From Nocardioides sp. NBC_00368 (GTDB lineage: Bacteria > Actinomycetota > Actinomycetes > Propionibacteriales > Nocardioidaceae): DNA of 64,000 nucleotides. The position numbers were made by a program, and so were the translations under genes. The notes beneath the pieces are model-generated. The model ran no database searches. It was not told the DNA's origin and saw nothing but the letters and a program-made list of their open reading frames with translations. Within the stretch, counting starts at the first letter, position 1; each line of letters begins with the position of its first letter. The stretch lies in NCBI RefSeq assembly GCF_036090055.1, contig NZ_CP107970.1, forward strand, positions 2,792,501-2,856,500. The letters are read 5' to 3'. Shown here piece after piece: positions 1-8,922 of this stretch.

Positions 1-1451
1 CGGAGACCGGCCGGCTGCTCGACCAGGCCAAGATCTCGCTGTTCGCGATCGACGAGGCCCACTGCGTCTCGCAGTGGGGTCACGACTTCCGGCCCGACTA
101 CCTGCAGCTCTCCCACCTGCACGAGCGCTGGCCGGAGGTGCCGCGGATCGCGCTGACCGCGACCGCCACCGCGGAGACCCGCCGCGAGATCGCCTCTCGC
201 CTCAAGCTCGAGGACGCCCGCCACTTCGTGGCCTCCTTCGACCGGCCCAACATCCAGTACCGGATCGCCCCCAAGGACAAGCCGGCCAAGCAGCTCGTCG
301 ACCTGATCCGCGCCGAGCACCCCGGCGAGGCCGGCATCGTCTACTGCCTCTCCCGCGCCTCCGTCGAACGCACCGCCGCCTCCCTGGTCGGTCAGGGCAT
401 CCCGGCGCTGCCCTACCACGCCGGACTCGACTCCCGCACCCGCGCGGAGAACCAGTCCCGCTTCCTGCGCGAGGACGGCATCGTCATGGTCGCCACCATC
501 GCCTTCGGGATGGGGATCGACAAGCCGGACGTACGCTTCGTGGCCCATCTCGACCTGCCCAAGTCGGTCGAGGGCTACTACCAGGAGACCGGCCGGGCCG
601 GGCGTGACGGGCAGCCGTCGACCGCCTGGCTGGCCTACGGGCTGGCCGACGTCGTCCAGCAGCGGCAGATGATCGAGACCTCCGAGGGCGACCGGGCCCA
701 CAAGCACCGGCTCGGTCAGCATCTCAACGCGATGCTGGCGCTGTGCGAGACCGTCGACTGCCGCCGGGTGCAGCTGTTGCGCTACTTCGGGCAGGCCGCG
801 GAGCCGTGCGGCAACTGCGACACCTGTCTGACGGCGCCGGAGTCCTGGGACGGCACCGTCCCGGCGCAGAAGGTCCTCTCCACCGTCATCCGGCTCGACC
901 GCGAGCGCAACGGGCAGCGCTTCGGCGCCGGCCAGATCGTCGACATCCTGCGGGGCAAGGAGACCGAGAAGGTCCGCCAGTTCCGCCACGACGAGCTCTC
1001 GGTCTTCGGGATCGGCACCGACCTCGCCGAGAGCGACTGGCACTCGGTCATCCGCCAGCTCCTGGCCCGCGAGATGCTCGCGGTCGACAACCGCTACGGA
1101 GTCTTCTCGGTCGCCGAGCCGGCCGGCCCCGTGCTGCGCGGCGAGCAGCAGCTGATGCTCCGCAAGGAACCGCCCCGGCAGGCTCGTCGCAGCGGCTCCG
1201 GGGACCGCAAGCCGAAGGTGGCCGCCGCCGACCTGTCGCCGGAAGCGGCCGAGGTCTTCGAGCGGCTGCGCGCCTGGCGCGGCGAGGTCGCCAAGGAGCA
1301 GGGCGTGCCGGCCTACGTCGTCTTCCACGACGCGACCCTGCGCGAGATCGCCACCCGGCTGCCGGCCAGCCGGGACGAGCTCGGCACGATCAGCGGGATC
1401 GGCGAGGCGAAGCTGGAGAAGTACGCCGACGGGGTGCTCGCCGTCCTCTGA
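1..1451 (+). CDS. recQ: ATP-dependent DNA helicase RecQ (5' end outside window)
   Basis: This is the C-terminal part of a RecQ-family 3'-5' DNA helicase, which acts in recombination and fork repair. The reading frame begins at base 3 and 482 codons are visible, so Walker A and roughly the first 120 residues lie upstream. Visible in order: the DEAH box in FAIDEAHC, TATAT of motif III, the arginine-finger motif QETGRAGRDG, a four-cysteine zinc site (a Cys before RRVQLL, then CGNCDTC), the winged-helix RQC region, and a C-terminal HRDC domain over about the last 80 residues. The domain order is complete for RecQ after the truncation. Only the missing N-terminus is uncertain. Confidence 0.95.
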   Translation, partial: ETGRLLDQAKISLFAIDEAHCVSQWGHDFRPDYLQLSHLHERWPEVPRIALTATATAETRREIASRLKLEDARHFVASFDRPNIQYRIAPKDKPAKQLVDLIRAEHPGEAGIVYCLSRASVERTAASLVGQGIPALPYHAGLDSRTRAENQSRFLREDGIVMVATIAFGMGIDKPDVRFVAHLDLPKSVEGYYQETGRAGRDGQPSTAWLAYGLADVVQQRQMIETSEGDRAHKHRLGQHLNAMLALCETVDCRRVQLLRYFGQAAEPCGNCDTCLTAPESWDGTVPAQKVLSTVIRLDRERNGQRFGAGQIVDILRGKETEKVRQFRHDELSVFGIGTDLAESDWHSVIRQLLAREMLAVDNRYGVFSVAEPAGPVLRGEQQLMLRKEPPRQARRSGSGDRKPKVAAADLSPEAAEVFERLRAWRGEVAKEQGVPAYVVFHDATLREIATRLPASRDELGTISGIGEAKLEKYADGVLAVL

Positions 1452-1525
1452 CCGCCTCGTCGCGGCCGGATCCCGAGCAGGGCACCCCCCGGGTGGCCTG
1501 CGTCACGTCGGTAGGCTGCCCCGCG

Positions 1526-2125
1526 ATGAGTGCAGAGGTCTGGTACGTCAGCTACGGGTCGAACATGTGCCGTGACCGCCTCAGCGCCTACCTCCTGGGT
1601 GGCCGGCCGGTGGGTGCCCGCCAGTCCTACGTCGGGGCACGTACGCCGTCGATGCCGCTCGCCGATGTCGCGGTCGACCTCCCCGGACGGCTCTACTTCG
1701 CGGGTGAGTCCCGCACCTGGACGGGCGGGGTGGCGTTCTACGACCACGATGCTCCCGGTTCCTGGACCGCGGCCCGCGCCTACCGGATGAGCGTCGAGCA
1801 GTTCGCGGACATCGCCGCCCAGGAGATGGACCGGCTGCCCGCGCCCGGAGACCCGATCGAGAAGGTCGTCATCGACGGTCTCGAGAACGGCCGCCACGAG
1901 GCCGGCCCGGGACACTACGAGACCCTGATCGAGGTCGGCCGCCGCGACGGCCTCCCGATGCTCACCTTCACCGCGCCGCACGGGTTCGACGCCGTGGAGC
2001 ACACCCGGCCCTCGGACGCGTACGCCTCGATGCTGACCCGCGGGCTGTATGAGGCACGCGGCTGGGACCGGCACCGAGCCGAGGCGTACCTCCTGGAGCG
2101 CTGCGGTTCGACCATCGCCCGCTAG
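1526..2125 (+). CDS. gamma-glutamylcyclotransferase / AIG2-like protein
   Basis: A 199-residue protein with YGSN near the N-terminus (VSYGSNMCRDRL), the glycine-rich substrate loop of the gamma-glutamylcyclotransferase (AIG2/GGCT) fold. Family members cleave gamma-glutamyl amines or amino acids to 5-oxoproline, but many bacterial homologues have no assigned substrate. ATG 1526 was chosen because TAGGCT at 1512-1517 lies 8 bases upstream, as in other apparently leaderless genes here, and there is no good ribosome site. It lies between recQ and a DinB gene on the same strand. The fold call is fairly safe; the substrate is unknown. Confidence 0.75.
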   Translation: MSAEVWYVSYGSNMCRDRLSAYLLGGRPVGARQSYVGARTPSMPLADVAVDLPGRLYFAGESRTWTGGVAFYDHDAPGSWTAARAYRMSVEQFADIAAQEMDRLPAPGDPIEKVVIDGLENGRHEAGPGHYETLIEVGRRDGLPMLTFTAPHGFDAVEHTRPSDAYASMLTRGLYEARGWDRHRAEAYLLERCGSTIAR

Positions 2126-2128
2126 CCT
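2123..2128 (+). promoter_or_regulatory. -10 box of leaderless DinB-like gene
   Basis: TAGCCT lies exactly 6 bases before ATG 2135, so transcription should start at or next to the A of the start codon. No ribosome site is present. It overlaps the stop of the previous gene. Confidence 0.5.
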
Positions 2129-2134
2129 GCCGAC

Positions 2135-2611
2135 ATGAAGATCGGACAGGCGGACGAGCGGGCGCTTCTCGAGGGCATGGTCGACATCCAGCGCGAGCAG
2201 ATCCGCGGCATCCTCGAGGATCTCGACGACGAGGAGGCGCGCCGGAAGCTGGTCCCGTCGCTGACCACCCCGCTGGGGCTGGTCAAGCATGCGACCTTCG
2301 TGGAGAAGGTGTGGTTCCACGCGCGGGTCGCCGGAGTCTCACGCAAGGAGATCGGGCTGCCCGACACCGTCGACGAGAGCTTCGTGCTCGAGGCCGAGGA
2401 CACGGTCGCCTCGATCCGGGCCGGCTACGAAGCGGCCTGCGAGCACTCCCGCGAGATCGCCGCCGCCCACGAGCTCGACGAGGAGTTCGACTGGCACGGC
2501 AACCGGGTGACGCTGCGGTTCGTCTACGTGCACATGATCCAGGAGCTGGCCCGTCACGCCGGGCACGGCGACATCCTCGTCGAGCAGCTCCAGGCCGTCC
2601 GCGCGGGATAG
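2135..2611 (+). CDS. DinB / DUF664 family protein
   Basis: A 158-residue helical protein of the DinB/DUF664 type. Family members form four-helix bundles that hold a metal through three histidines, and some actinobacterial ones use mycothiol as cofactor. Candidate ligands are His50 (VKHATFVEKVW) and the C-terminal pair in VHMIQELARHAGHGD. The last stretch, H-x(3)-E-x(2)-RHxGHxD, is the typical family ending. The start follows a -10 box by 6 bases. It is the third gene of a same-strand run after recQ. No substrate can be assigned. Confidence 0.8.
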   Translation: MKIGQADERALLEGMVDIQREQIRGILEDLDDEEARRKLVPSLTTPLGLVKHATFVEKVWFHARVAGVSRKEIGLPDTVDESFVLEAEDTVASIRAGYEAACEHSREIAAAHELDEEFDWHGNRVTLRFVYVHMIQELARHAGHGDILVEQLQAVRAG

Positions 2612-2674
2612 CCGAGGACGACCCGGGGTACGCCGACTGAAACCCTTGGCGCTGCGGCCCGCTGATGGCGGACA

Positions 2675-3322
2675 ATGGTGAGCGTGCCGACCCTGAGCCA
2701 GTTCGCCGCCTTCGCGCTCGCCTCCGTCATCTTCATCCTGATCCCGGGACCGAGCGTGCTCTTCGCGCTCGGCCGCGCCCTGACCGCGGGCCGCCGCGAG
2801 GCGGTGCTCGCCGTCGGCGGCAACGCGCTCGGCCAGTTCGGCCAGGTCCTGGCGGTGGCCGTCGGCCTGGGTGCGCTCGTGGCAGCGTCCGCGACCGCGT
2901 TCACGGTCGTGAAGCTGATCGGCGCTGCGTACGTCGTCTATCTCGGCATCCAGGCGATCCGTCACCGCGCCGACGCCCGGGCCGCCCTCCACGGCGAGGA
3001 CGTCGCACGGACGACCGCGTGGGGCGCGATCCGCACCGGGATGGTCGTCGGGGCGACCAACCCGAAGACGATCGTCTTCCACCTGGCCTTCCTGCCCCAG
3101 TTCATCGACACCTCCGCGCCCGCGGTGCCCCAGATCCTCCTGCTCGGCGCGATCTTCTCGGCGATGGCCTTCGCCTGCGACTCGGGCTGGGTCCTCGCCG
3201 CCAGCCGGGCCAAGGCCTGGTTCGCCCGCAAGCCCAAGCGCCTCGACACGCTCGGCGCCGGCGGCGGCGTCATGATGATCGGCCTCGGGGCCACCATGGC
3301 CACCGCCTCCCACGGCGCCTGA
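2675..3322 (+). CDS. LysE-family translocator
   Basis: A 215-residue inner-membrane protein of the LysE/RhtB exporter family, which exports amino acids or related metabolites by proton exchange. The N-terminal region carries the family motif around FILIPGPSVLFALGRAL, followed by hydrophobic segments, a polar central part (residues about 95-120) and three further membrane helices. The motif GATNPKTIVFHLAFLPQF is the second conserved LysE/RhtB block. An in-frame GTG at 2678 or 2684 could also be the start. Substrate is not predictable from sequence. Confidence 0.88.
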   Translation: MVSVPTLSQFAAFALASVIFILIPGPSVLFALGRALTAGRREAVLAVGGNALGQFGQVLAVAVGLGALVAASATAFTVVKLIGAAYVVYLGIQAIRHRADARAALHGEDVARTTAWGAIRTGMVVGATNPKTIVFHLAFLPQFIDTSAPAVPQILLLGAIFSAMAFACDSGWVLAASRAKAWFARKPKRLDTLGAGGGVMMIGLGATMATASHGA

Positions 3323-3387
3323 CCGACACGTCGACCGACCGCGGAATTTCCGGGACAGGAGCGCGCCGGTCGCAGAGACTGGGTCCC

Positions 3388-4371
3388 ATGCGGACTCCAT
3401 GGAGAATCTCGGGCTTCATCGCGGCTGCGATCGCCTCACTCGTCATCACCTCGGGGACCTCGGTCGCCCCCGCCCACGCCGCGGACGAGAAGCGTCCGGA
3501 TCCGCTCCTGGCCTTCAACCACGCGTGGGCGATGGTCGACCAGGAGACGGCTGACGCGATCGAGCACTCCGAGTATCTGGGGCAGTTCGCCGACCGCCGG
3601 ATCAGCACCGGCAACGACGGCACCTCGACCTGGACCGGTCGCTATCTGCTCGGCAAGGAGACCTACCTGGAGTTCTTCGGGCCGGGCGACGCCCCCGACG
3701 CGGTCGCCGGCGACACCGGGCTCGCCGTCTCGGCCGACGACGACGGCGACCTGGCCATCGCCACGGACAACCTGCGCGACCTCGTCGCCGATCCGGTCGA
3801 GTTCACCCAGGTGACCGACCTCGGCGACGGCGAGCTGATCCCGTGGTTCGACGTCACCTACACGACCGCGACCTACGACACCTTCTTCTCCTGGGCGATG
3901 GAGTATCGCGACGAGTTCCTCAGCGACCCGCGGCTCTCCTTCCCGCCCGCCGCCTACGAGGGCGACGTCAGCCGTGACCGCTACAACCGCGACCGCTACC
4001 TCGACCGCCAGATGCGGGACGTCATCGGCATCCAGATCGCCACGACCGAGGCCGACATCGAGAAGATGGTGCCGCTGTGGCGCGCCGCCGGGATCACGAT
4101 CCGCGTCCTGAAGGACGGTGGCGTCCTCGCCTTCGACGGCATGACCACGATCCGCCTGCAGCCGGTGCCGGCCGAGGAGGCAGGCGTACGCCACATCATC
4201 CTCGCCCTCAACGAGCCGGCCGAGGAGCCCCACACCGAGACGATCGGCAACTCGACGCTGCACGTCGGGCCGGGGGCGTACGCGCTGTGGACCTTCGACC
4301 CGATCGAGGCCTCGCCGGCCACCCGGTCCGGCGGGTCCGGCAAGCCGCTCCACCCCGCCTTCGGGGGCTGA
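3388..4371 (+). CDS. secreted DUF5829-type protein
   Basis: A 327-residue exported protein. The first 31 residues form a clear signal peptide (RTPW-R start, hydrophobic core, cleavage near AHA-ADEK). The mature part begins with LLAFNHAWAMVDQETADAI and continues with a WTGRYLLGKETYLEFFG block; both resemble the DUF5829 family, whose function is unknown and which may have a glyoxalase-like fold. It ends in a short Gly/Ser-rich tail. Start ATG 3388 places the signal peptide correctly. It is transcribed with the LysE gene but the 65-base gap gives no proof of an operon. Confidence 0.7.
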   Translation: MRTPWRISGFIAAAIASLVITSGTSVAPAHAADEKRPDPLLAFNHAWAMVDQETADAIEHSEYLGQFADRRISTGNDGTSTWTGRYLLGKETYLEFFGPGDAPDAVAGDTGLAVSADDDGDLAIATDNLRDLVADPVEFTQVTDLGDGELIPWFDVTYTTATYDTFFSWAMEYRDEFLSDPRLSFPPAAYEGDVSRDRYNRDRYLDRQMRDVIGIQIATTEADIEKMVPLWRAAGITIRVLKDGGVLAFDGMTTIRLQPVPAEEAGVRHIILALNEPAEEPHTETIGNSTLHVGPGAYALWTFDPIEASPATRSGGSGKPLHPAFGG

Positions 4372-4466
4372 GTCGCGCCGCTCCTGCCGGGGCGGCGTGC
4401 CCTGCCCATCGGGTGAGGGGGATGATGTGGGAGGCGTCGACTCCCACGTGGCGAAGGCAGAGGACG

Positions 4467-5210
4467 ATGGCGGGCAACAGCCGACAGGCCGGTACGAGCG
4501 TGACCAGCCGAGCGCTGGCGATCCTGAGCGCGTTCGACGAGCAGCACCGGGCGATGTCGCTCAGCGACATCGCGAGCCGCGCGGACCTTCCGCTCGCGAC
4601 GACCCATCGGCTCCTGGGCGAGCTCTTCCGCTGGGGAGCGCTCGAGCGGCTGCCGTCCGGTGACTACGTCATCGGTCGCAAGATCTGGGACATCGGCCAC
4701 CTCGCGCCGACCGAGACCGGACTGCGCCAGGTCGCCGAGCCGTTCCTCCACGACCTCTACGGCGCGACGCTGGCCACGGTGCATCTCGCCGTGCGCGAAG
4801 GGACCGAGGTGGTCTACCTGGACCGGCTGCGCGGCAACCAGTCGGTCCCGGTCGTGAGCAAGGTCGGCGGCCGCCTGCCGATGCACGCCACCGGCGTCGG
4901 CAAGGTCCTCCTCGCTCACGCTCCGGACGAGGTCCGGGACACCGTGCTGGCCACCCTCACCCGGATCACGCCCTACACGATCACCCAGCCCGGCGCCCTC
5001 CGCAGGCAGCTGCGACAGGTGCTCGAGAAGGGCTACGCCACCACCCATGAGGAGATGAGCCTCGGCGCCTGCTCGATCGCCGTCCCGATCCACCGACACG
5101 ACGAGGTGGTCGCCTCCCTGGGCCTGGTCGTCCCAACGCTCAAGGGCAGCGAGCAGCGGTTGTACGGCGCGCTCCGTGTCGCCGCGCAGTCGATCGGTCG
5201 CCGGCTCTGA
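4467..5210 (+). CDS. IclR-family transcriptional regulator
   Basis: A 247-residue regulator with an N-terminal winged helix-turn-helix (about residues 12-70, SLSDIASRADLPLATTHRLL) and a C-terminal IclR effector domain (about 85-245, with LPMHATGVGKVLLAH and the late GACSIAVPIH block). Such proteins bind small aromatic or carboxylic ligands and control nearby catabolic genes. The next two genes on the same strand are an aromatic-acid-type transporter and a benzaldehyde-type dehydrogenase, so they are the likely targets. ATG 4467 has an AGAGG ribosome site; an in-frame ATG at 4422 is further upstream and less likely. Confidence 0.92.
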   Translation: MAGNSRQAGTSVTSRALAILSAFDEQHRAMSLSDIASRADLPLATTHRLLGELFRWGALERLPSGDYVIGRKIWDIGHLAPTETGLRQVAEPFLHDLYGATLATVHLAVREGTEVVYLDRLRGNQSVPVVSKVGGRLPMHATGVGKVLLAHAPDEVRDTVLATLTRITPYTITQPGALRRQLRQVLEKGYATTHEEMSLGACSIAVPIHRHDEVVASLGLVVPTLKGSEQRLYGALRVAAQSIGRRL

Positions 5211-5227
5211 AACTATTTCGGCGGAGT

Positions 5228-5242
5228 TTCCACTGAACGGAA
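5228..5242. promoter_or_regulatory. candidate IclR operator
   Basis: TTCCACTGAACGGAA is a TTCC-N7-GGAA dyad in the 77-base gap between the IclR gene and the MFS gene. Palindromes of this size and TTCC/GGAA shape are common targets of IclR-type regulators. The assignment is an inference from position and symmetry. Confidence 0.45.
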
Positions 5243-5287
5243 GCTGTGTCGATGCTCACAGGGGTGACCGCTCTTAGGTTCGTCCCC

Positions 5288-6505
5288 ATGAATGTGTCCG
5301 CAACCACATCGAGCACCATCGCCAACGGCAACCGAAGCCTGTGGCCGGTCGTGCTCTGCTGGCTCGCTGTCGCCCTCGACGGCTACGACCTCGTCGTGCT
5401 CGGCGCGGTGATCCCCACGCTGGCAGGGACCGGCGACCTCGGGTTCACCAAGGCGTCGTTGACCACGGCGGCCACCGTCGGGCTGGTCGGGGTCGGCATC
5501 GGCGCCGTGGCCATCGGTCCTCTTGCCGACCGGTTCGGCCGGCGTACGACCCTGATCAGCAGCATCGCCCTGTTCTCGCTGCTGACCCTGGCGGTCGCGT
5601 TCGCGCCGAACGCGACCGTGTTCATCGCGCTGCGTTTCCTGGCGGGTCTGGGTCTGGGCGCCTGCCTGCCGACGGCGCTGGCGTTCATGAGCGAGCACGC
5701 CCGCGAAGGCCGCTCCGGCACCGCCATGACACGGATGATGACCGGCTACCACGTGGGCGCCGTGCTCACCGCTCTGCTGGCCCTGTGGGTGATCCCGAAC
5801 CTGGGCTGGGAGGCGATGTTCGTGATCGGCGGCGTCGCCGGGCTGCTGACGGTCCCGGTGATGTGGGTGAAGCTCCCGGAGTCGCAGGCCTACCTGGAGA
5901 CCGTCGAGGCCGAGAAGGTCCGCCCCTCAGAGGTCGTACGCGGCCGCCTGCTGTGGGTGAGCCTGGGTCTGTGGGCGGCGTCGTTCTGCGGTCTGCTGCT
6001 GGTCTACGGCCTGAACACCTGGTTGCCGACGATCATGGGCGAGGCCGGCTACTCCCTCGACGCCGGCCTCGGCCTGCTCCTCACTCTCAACGTCGGTGCG
6101 GTGATCGGACTCGTGCTGGCAGGCCTGATCTCCGACGCGAGAGGCAACAAGCCGACGGTCGTGACCTGGTTCGGCGTGGCCGCGGTGATGCTGGCGCTGC
6201 TGTCGATCAAGATGGAGAACAGCCTCCTGGTGTACGGGGCGGTCCTGGCCGCCGGAGTCTTCGTGTTCAGCGCGCAGGTGCTGGTCTACGCGTTCGTCAG
6301 CCACCTCTATCCCGCCCGGATCCGCGGCACGGCGCTCGGCATGTCCGCCGGCGTCGGCCGGGTCGGCGCCATCGTCGGACCCTTCCTCGGCGGCGCCCTC
6401 CTCACCGCCGGCATCGCCTACCCGTGGGGCTTCTACGCCTTCGCAGGCGCAGCCGTCATCGCTCTGCTGGCCCTGCTGACCGTGCCGGCGCATCCCGACA
6501 ACTAG
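5288..6505 (+). CDS. MFS transporter, aromatic acid:H+ symporter (AAHS) type
   Basis: A 405-residue major facilitator with 12 predicted membrane segments. The motif DGYD at residues 31-34 in helix 1 is characteristic of the AAHS group, which imports benzoate, 4-hydroxybenzoate and similar acids with protons. The cytoplasmic loop 2-3 signature appears as GPLADRFGRR. ATG 5288 was preferred to the in-frame ATG 5246 because the extra residues are not membrane-like and 5246 would overlap the putative operator region. It sits between an IclR regulator and an aldehyde dehydrogenase, consistent with uptake for an aromatic pathway. Confidence 0.88.
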   Translation: MNVSATTSSTIANGNRSLWPVVLCWLAVALDGYDLVVLGAVIPTLAGTGDLGFTKASLTTAATVGLVGVGIGAVAIGPLADRFGRRTTLISSIALFSLLTLAVAFAPNATVFIALRFLAGLGLGACLPTALAFMSEHAREGRSGTAMTRMMTGYHVGAVLTALLALWVIPNLGWEAMFVIGGVAGLLTVPVMWVKLPESQAYLETVEAEKVRPSEVVRGRLLWVSLGLWAASFCGLLLVYGLNTWLPTIMGEAGYSLDAGLGLLLTLNVGAVIGLVLAGLISDARGNKPTVVTWFGVAAVMLALLSIKMENSLLVYGAVLAAGVFVFSAQVLVYAFVSHLYPARIRGTALGMSAGVGRVGAIVGPFLGGALLTAGIAYPWGFYAFAGAAVIALLALLTVPAHPDN

Positions 6506-6529
6506 CCACCCGACTTCCAGGAGCACACC

Positions 6530-7993
6530 ATGTCCGTTCTCGACTCCGTCGACTGGTCCGGAAACATCCTCAAGGCCGGCGCCTGGCAACCCGGGCAAGG
6601 AGGCGACTACGCAGTCGTCGAACCGGCCACCGGCGCCGAGCTGGGCAGGATGGGTCTGGCCACCGCGGCCGACGTGGCGGATGCCGCCGCAGCGGCCGCC
6701 GAGGCCCAGCTCGCGTGGGCCGCACTTCCGCACCCGGAGCGCGCCGCCGTCCTGCGTCGCGCCGGCGACCTGTGGCAGCAGCATGCCGAGGAGATCACCG
6801 GGTGGAACGTCCGTGAGGTCGGCGCCGTGCCCGGCATGGCCGGGTTCGCACTCCACGTCGCGGCCGAGGAGTGCTACGAGGCTGCCAGCCTCCCGAGCCG
6901 TCCGATCGGCGAGGTCATCCCGTCCGAACAGCCCCGCCTGTCGATGGCCCGCCGCATGCCCGCCGGTGTGGTCACGGTCATCGCCCCGTTCAACGTGCCG
7001 ATCATCCTCGGCATCCGCTCGGTCGCCCCGGCCCTCGCCCTCGGCAACGCCGTGATCCTCAAGCCGGACCCGCGCACCGCCGTGACCGGTGGCACCTTGA
7101 TGGCCCGCATCTTCGAAGAGGCGGGCCTGCCCCCGGGAGTGCTCCAGATGCTGCCCGGTGGCGCCGACGTGGGCGAAGCGCTGGTCACGGATCCCCACAT
7201 CCGGGTCATCTCGTTCACCGGATCCACCGGGGTCGGCCGCCGCATCGGTGAGCTGGCCGGCAGGCACCTCAAGCGGGCCCACCTCGAGCTCGGCGGCAAC
7301 TCCGCGCTGCTGGTCCTCGATGACGCCGACGTCGAGGCCGCCGTCAACCTGGCAGCGTGGGGGTCGTTCTTCCACCAGGGCCAGATCTGCATGACGACCG
7401 GCCGGCACCTGGTCGCTGCCGGCATCTACGACGACTTCGTCGAGGCCCTCGCCGAGAAGGCAGGCCACCTGCCGGTCGGCAATCCGGCCACCGACCAGGT
7501 CGCCCTCGGCCCCGTCATCGACGCCGGCCAGCGTGACAAGATCCACGGCCTGGTCACGGCGTCGGCGGATGCCGGCGCCAAGATCGCGGCCGGCGGCACC
7601 TACGAGGACCTCTTCTACCGGCCCACCGTCCTGGCGAACGTCCCGATCACCGCGCCGGCGTTCGCGGAGGAGGTCTTCGGCCCCGTCGCACCGGTGACCA
7701 AGGTCGAGTCCGTCGAGGACGCGATCAAGCTCGCGGGGGCCAGCGAGTACGGCCTGTCCCTGGGCATCGTCACCAAGGACGTCATGCACGGCCTCGCGGT
7801 CGCGGAGCAGATCCCGACCGGCATCGTCCACATCAACGACCAGACCGTCAACGACGAGGCCAACGCACCGTTCGGTGGTGTACGCGCGTCCGGCACCGGG
7901 TCCCGGTTCGGCGGCGCCGAGGCCAACATCGAGGCGTTCACCGAGACCCGGTGGATCACCATGCGAGGTGAGCCGGCGCGCTACCCGTTCTGA
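6530..7993 (+). CDS. benzaldehyde-type NAD(P)+ aldehyde dehydrogenase
   Basis: A 487-residue aldehyde dehydrogenase. Glu253 in LELGG is the general base and Cys287 in GQICMTTGR is the nucleophile; the Rossmann motif SFTGSTGVGRR lies before them. The length and the GQICMTTGRHLV context resemble benzaldehyde and vanillin dehydrogenases (XylC/Vdh group) more than fatty aldehyde enzymes. It starts 24 bases after the MFS gene, so the two are probably one transcript under the IclR regulator. The likely role is oxidation of an imported or internally made aromatic aldehyde to the acid. The exact substrate is inferred. Confidence 0.88.
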   Translation: MSVLDSVDWSGNILKAGAWQPGQGGDYAVVEPATGAELGRMGLATAADVADAAAAAAEAQLAWAALPHPERAAVLRRAGDLWQQHAEEITGWNVREVGAVPGMAGFALHVAAEECYEAASLPSRPIGEVIPSEQPRLSMARRMPAGVVTVIAPFNVPIILGIRSVAPALALGNAVILKPDPRTAVTGGTLMARIFEEAGLPPGVLQMLPGGADVGEALVTDPHIRVISFTGSTGVGRRIGELAGRHLKRAHLELGGNSALLVLDDADVEAAVNLAAWGSFFHQGQICMTTGRHLVAAGIYDDFVEALAEKAGHLPVGNPATDQVALGPVIDAGQRDKIHGLVTASADAGAKIAAGGTYEDLFYRPTVLANVPITAPAFAEEVFGPVAPVTKVESVEDAIKLAGASEYGLSLGIVTKDVMHGLAVAEQIPTGIVHINDQTVNDEANAPFGGVRASGTGSRFGGAEANIEAFTETRWITMRGEPARYPF

Positions 7994-8017
7994 GCCAGGC
8001 TGCTTCTCACCCAGGGT

Positions 8018-8032
8018 GCCGGCCCGTCCGGC
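8018..8032. terminator. weak hairpin between convergent genes
   Basis: GCCGG-CCCGT-CCGGC forms a 5-bp stem in the short gap between the aldehyde dehydrogenase (+) and the PfkB kinase (-). There is no clear T-run, so this is a weak terminator candidate. Confidence 0.3.
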
Positions 8033-8036
8033 GCGA

Positions 8037-8903
8037 TCAGCCGAGGGCCGGGTGGAGGTGCTCGGTCTCGATCGCGACCCGGGCCTGGTCGGCGGCGGCA
8101 CGAAGCGCGACGTCCACCGGCTCCGTACGCAGCCGCGCGGCCAGGAAGCCGGCCATGAAGGCGTCGCCGGCCCCGTTGGTGTCGACGACGGTGGCCGGTG
8201 TCGCGGCGACCTCGTGCCGGGTCCCGTCGGCCTCGAGCGCGATCGCTCCCTTCGCGCCGAGGGTGCAGACGGCGAGGCCGGGGCCGCGGTCGAGGCACGA
8301 GGCCATCAGTCCCCACGGGTCCTCGGTGCCGTCGTCGTTCATGAACACTCCCGCCGCCGCGCGCAGGAAGGGCTCGTGGAAGGCGGTGGCGCCGTCGTAG
8401 TCGTGCAGATCCATCCAGAGCGGGGTGCGCGGCGAGGGCATGGCCTCGAGCACCAGCCGGCCCAGCTCGCTCAGGTCGATCACCGCGAGATCCGCCGCCT
8501 CGACCGCACGCACGGCGGCCTCGACCGCCGCCGCGGACGGGGTCGAGGGGGTCGTGACGTACAAGGAGACCCGGCCGCCGTCGGCCATCAGGTTGACGTG
8601 CCGCTCGGTCGCGTCGCTGGCGATCGCCTCCACGACGACCCCCGCCTTCTCGAGCCGCTCCCGCAGCCGCTCACCGTCCTCGTCGGCGCCGACAGGAGCC
8701 CACAGACGTACGTCGATGCCGAGCCCGGCCAGGTGCAGCGCCTTGCCCGCCGAGGTGCCGCCGATCGTGTGCCACGACCGCCGCGCGAACTGCATGTGGG
8801 GCACCGGTTCGGGCAGATGGTCGAGGTCGATCAGGTGGTTCCAGGAAGCAGGGCCGCAGACGACGACGCGGGGCGAGGAGAGCATGCGCCTATTCAGCAC
8901 CAT
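8037..8903 (-). CDS. PfkB-family carbohydrate/nucleoside kinase
   Basis: A 288-residue kinase of the ribokinase/PfkB superfamily. The C-terminal signature is DTNGAGDAFMAGFLA, holding the catalytic Asp and the anion hole. The N-terminal half has TIGGTSAGKALHLAGLG, the usual substrate-side GG motif. The enzyme should phosphorylate a sugar, sugar acid or nucleoside with ATP; the subgroup cannot be told. ATG 8903 has GGGGAG just upstream; a second ATG six codons later is possible. Neighbours (convergent dehydrogenase, AlkZ-like gene upstream) do not reveal the substrate. Confidence 0.87.
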   Translation of the reverse strand: MVLNRRMLSSPRVVVCGPASWNHLIDLDHLPEPVPHMQFARRSWHTIGGTSAGKALHLAGLGIDVRLWAPVGADEDGERLRERLEKAGVVVEAIASDATERHVNLMADGGRVSLYVTTPSTPSAAAVEAAVRAVEAADLAVIDLSELGRLVLEAMPSPRTPLWMDLHDYDGATAFHEPFLRAAAGVFMNDDGTEDPWGLMASCLDRGPGLAVCTLGAKGAIALEADGTRHEVAATPATVVDTNGAGDAFMAGFLAARLRTEPVDVALRAAADQARVAIETEHLHPALG

Positions 8904-8922
8904 CAGCTCCCCGCGCGCACGG

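Noticed and set aside
5927..8101. 724-codon minus-strand open frame over the aldehyde dehydrogenase
   Set aside because: Antisense shadow rich in Arg, Gly and Asp; the plus-strand dehydrogenase has all catalytic motifs.
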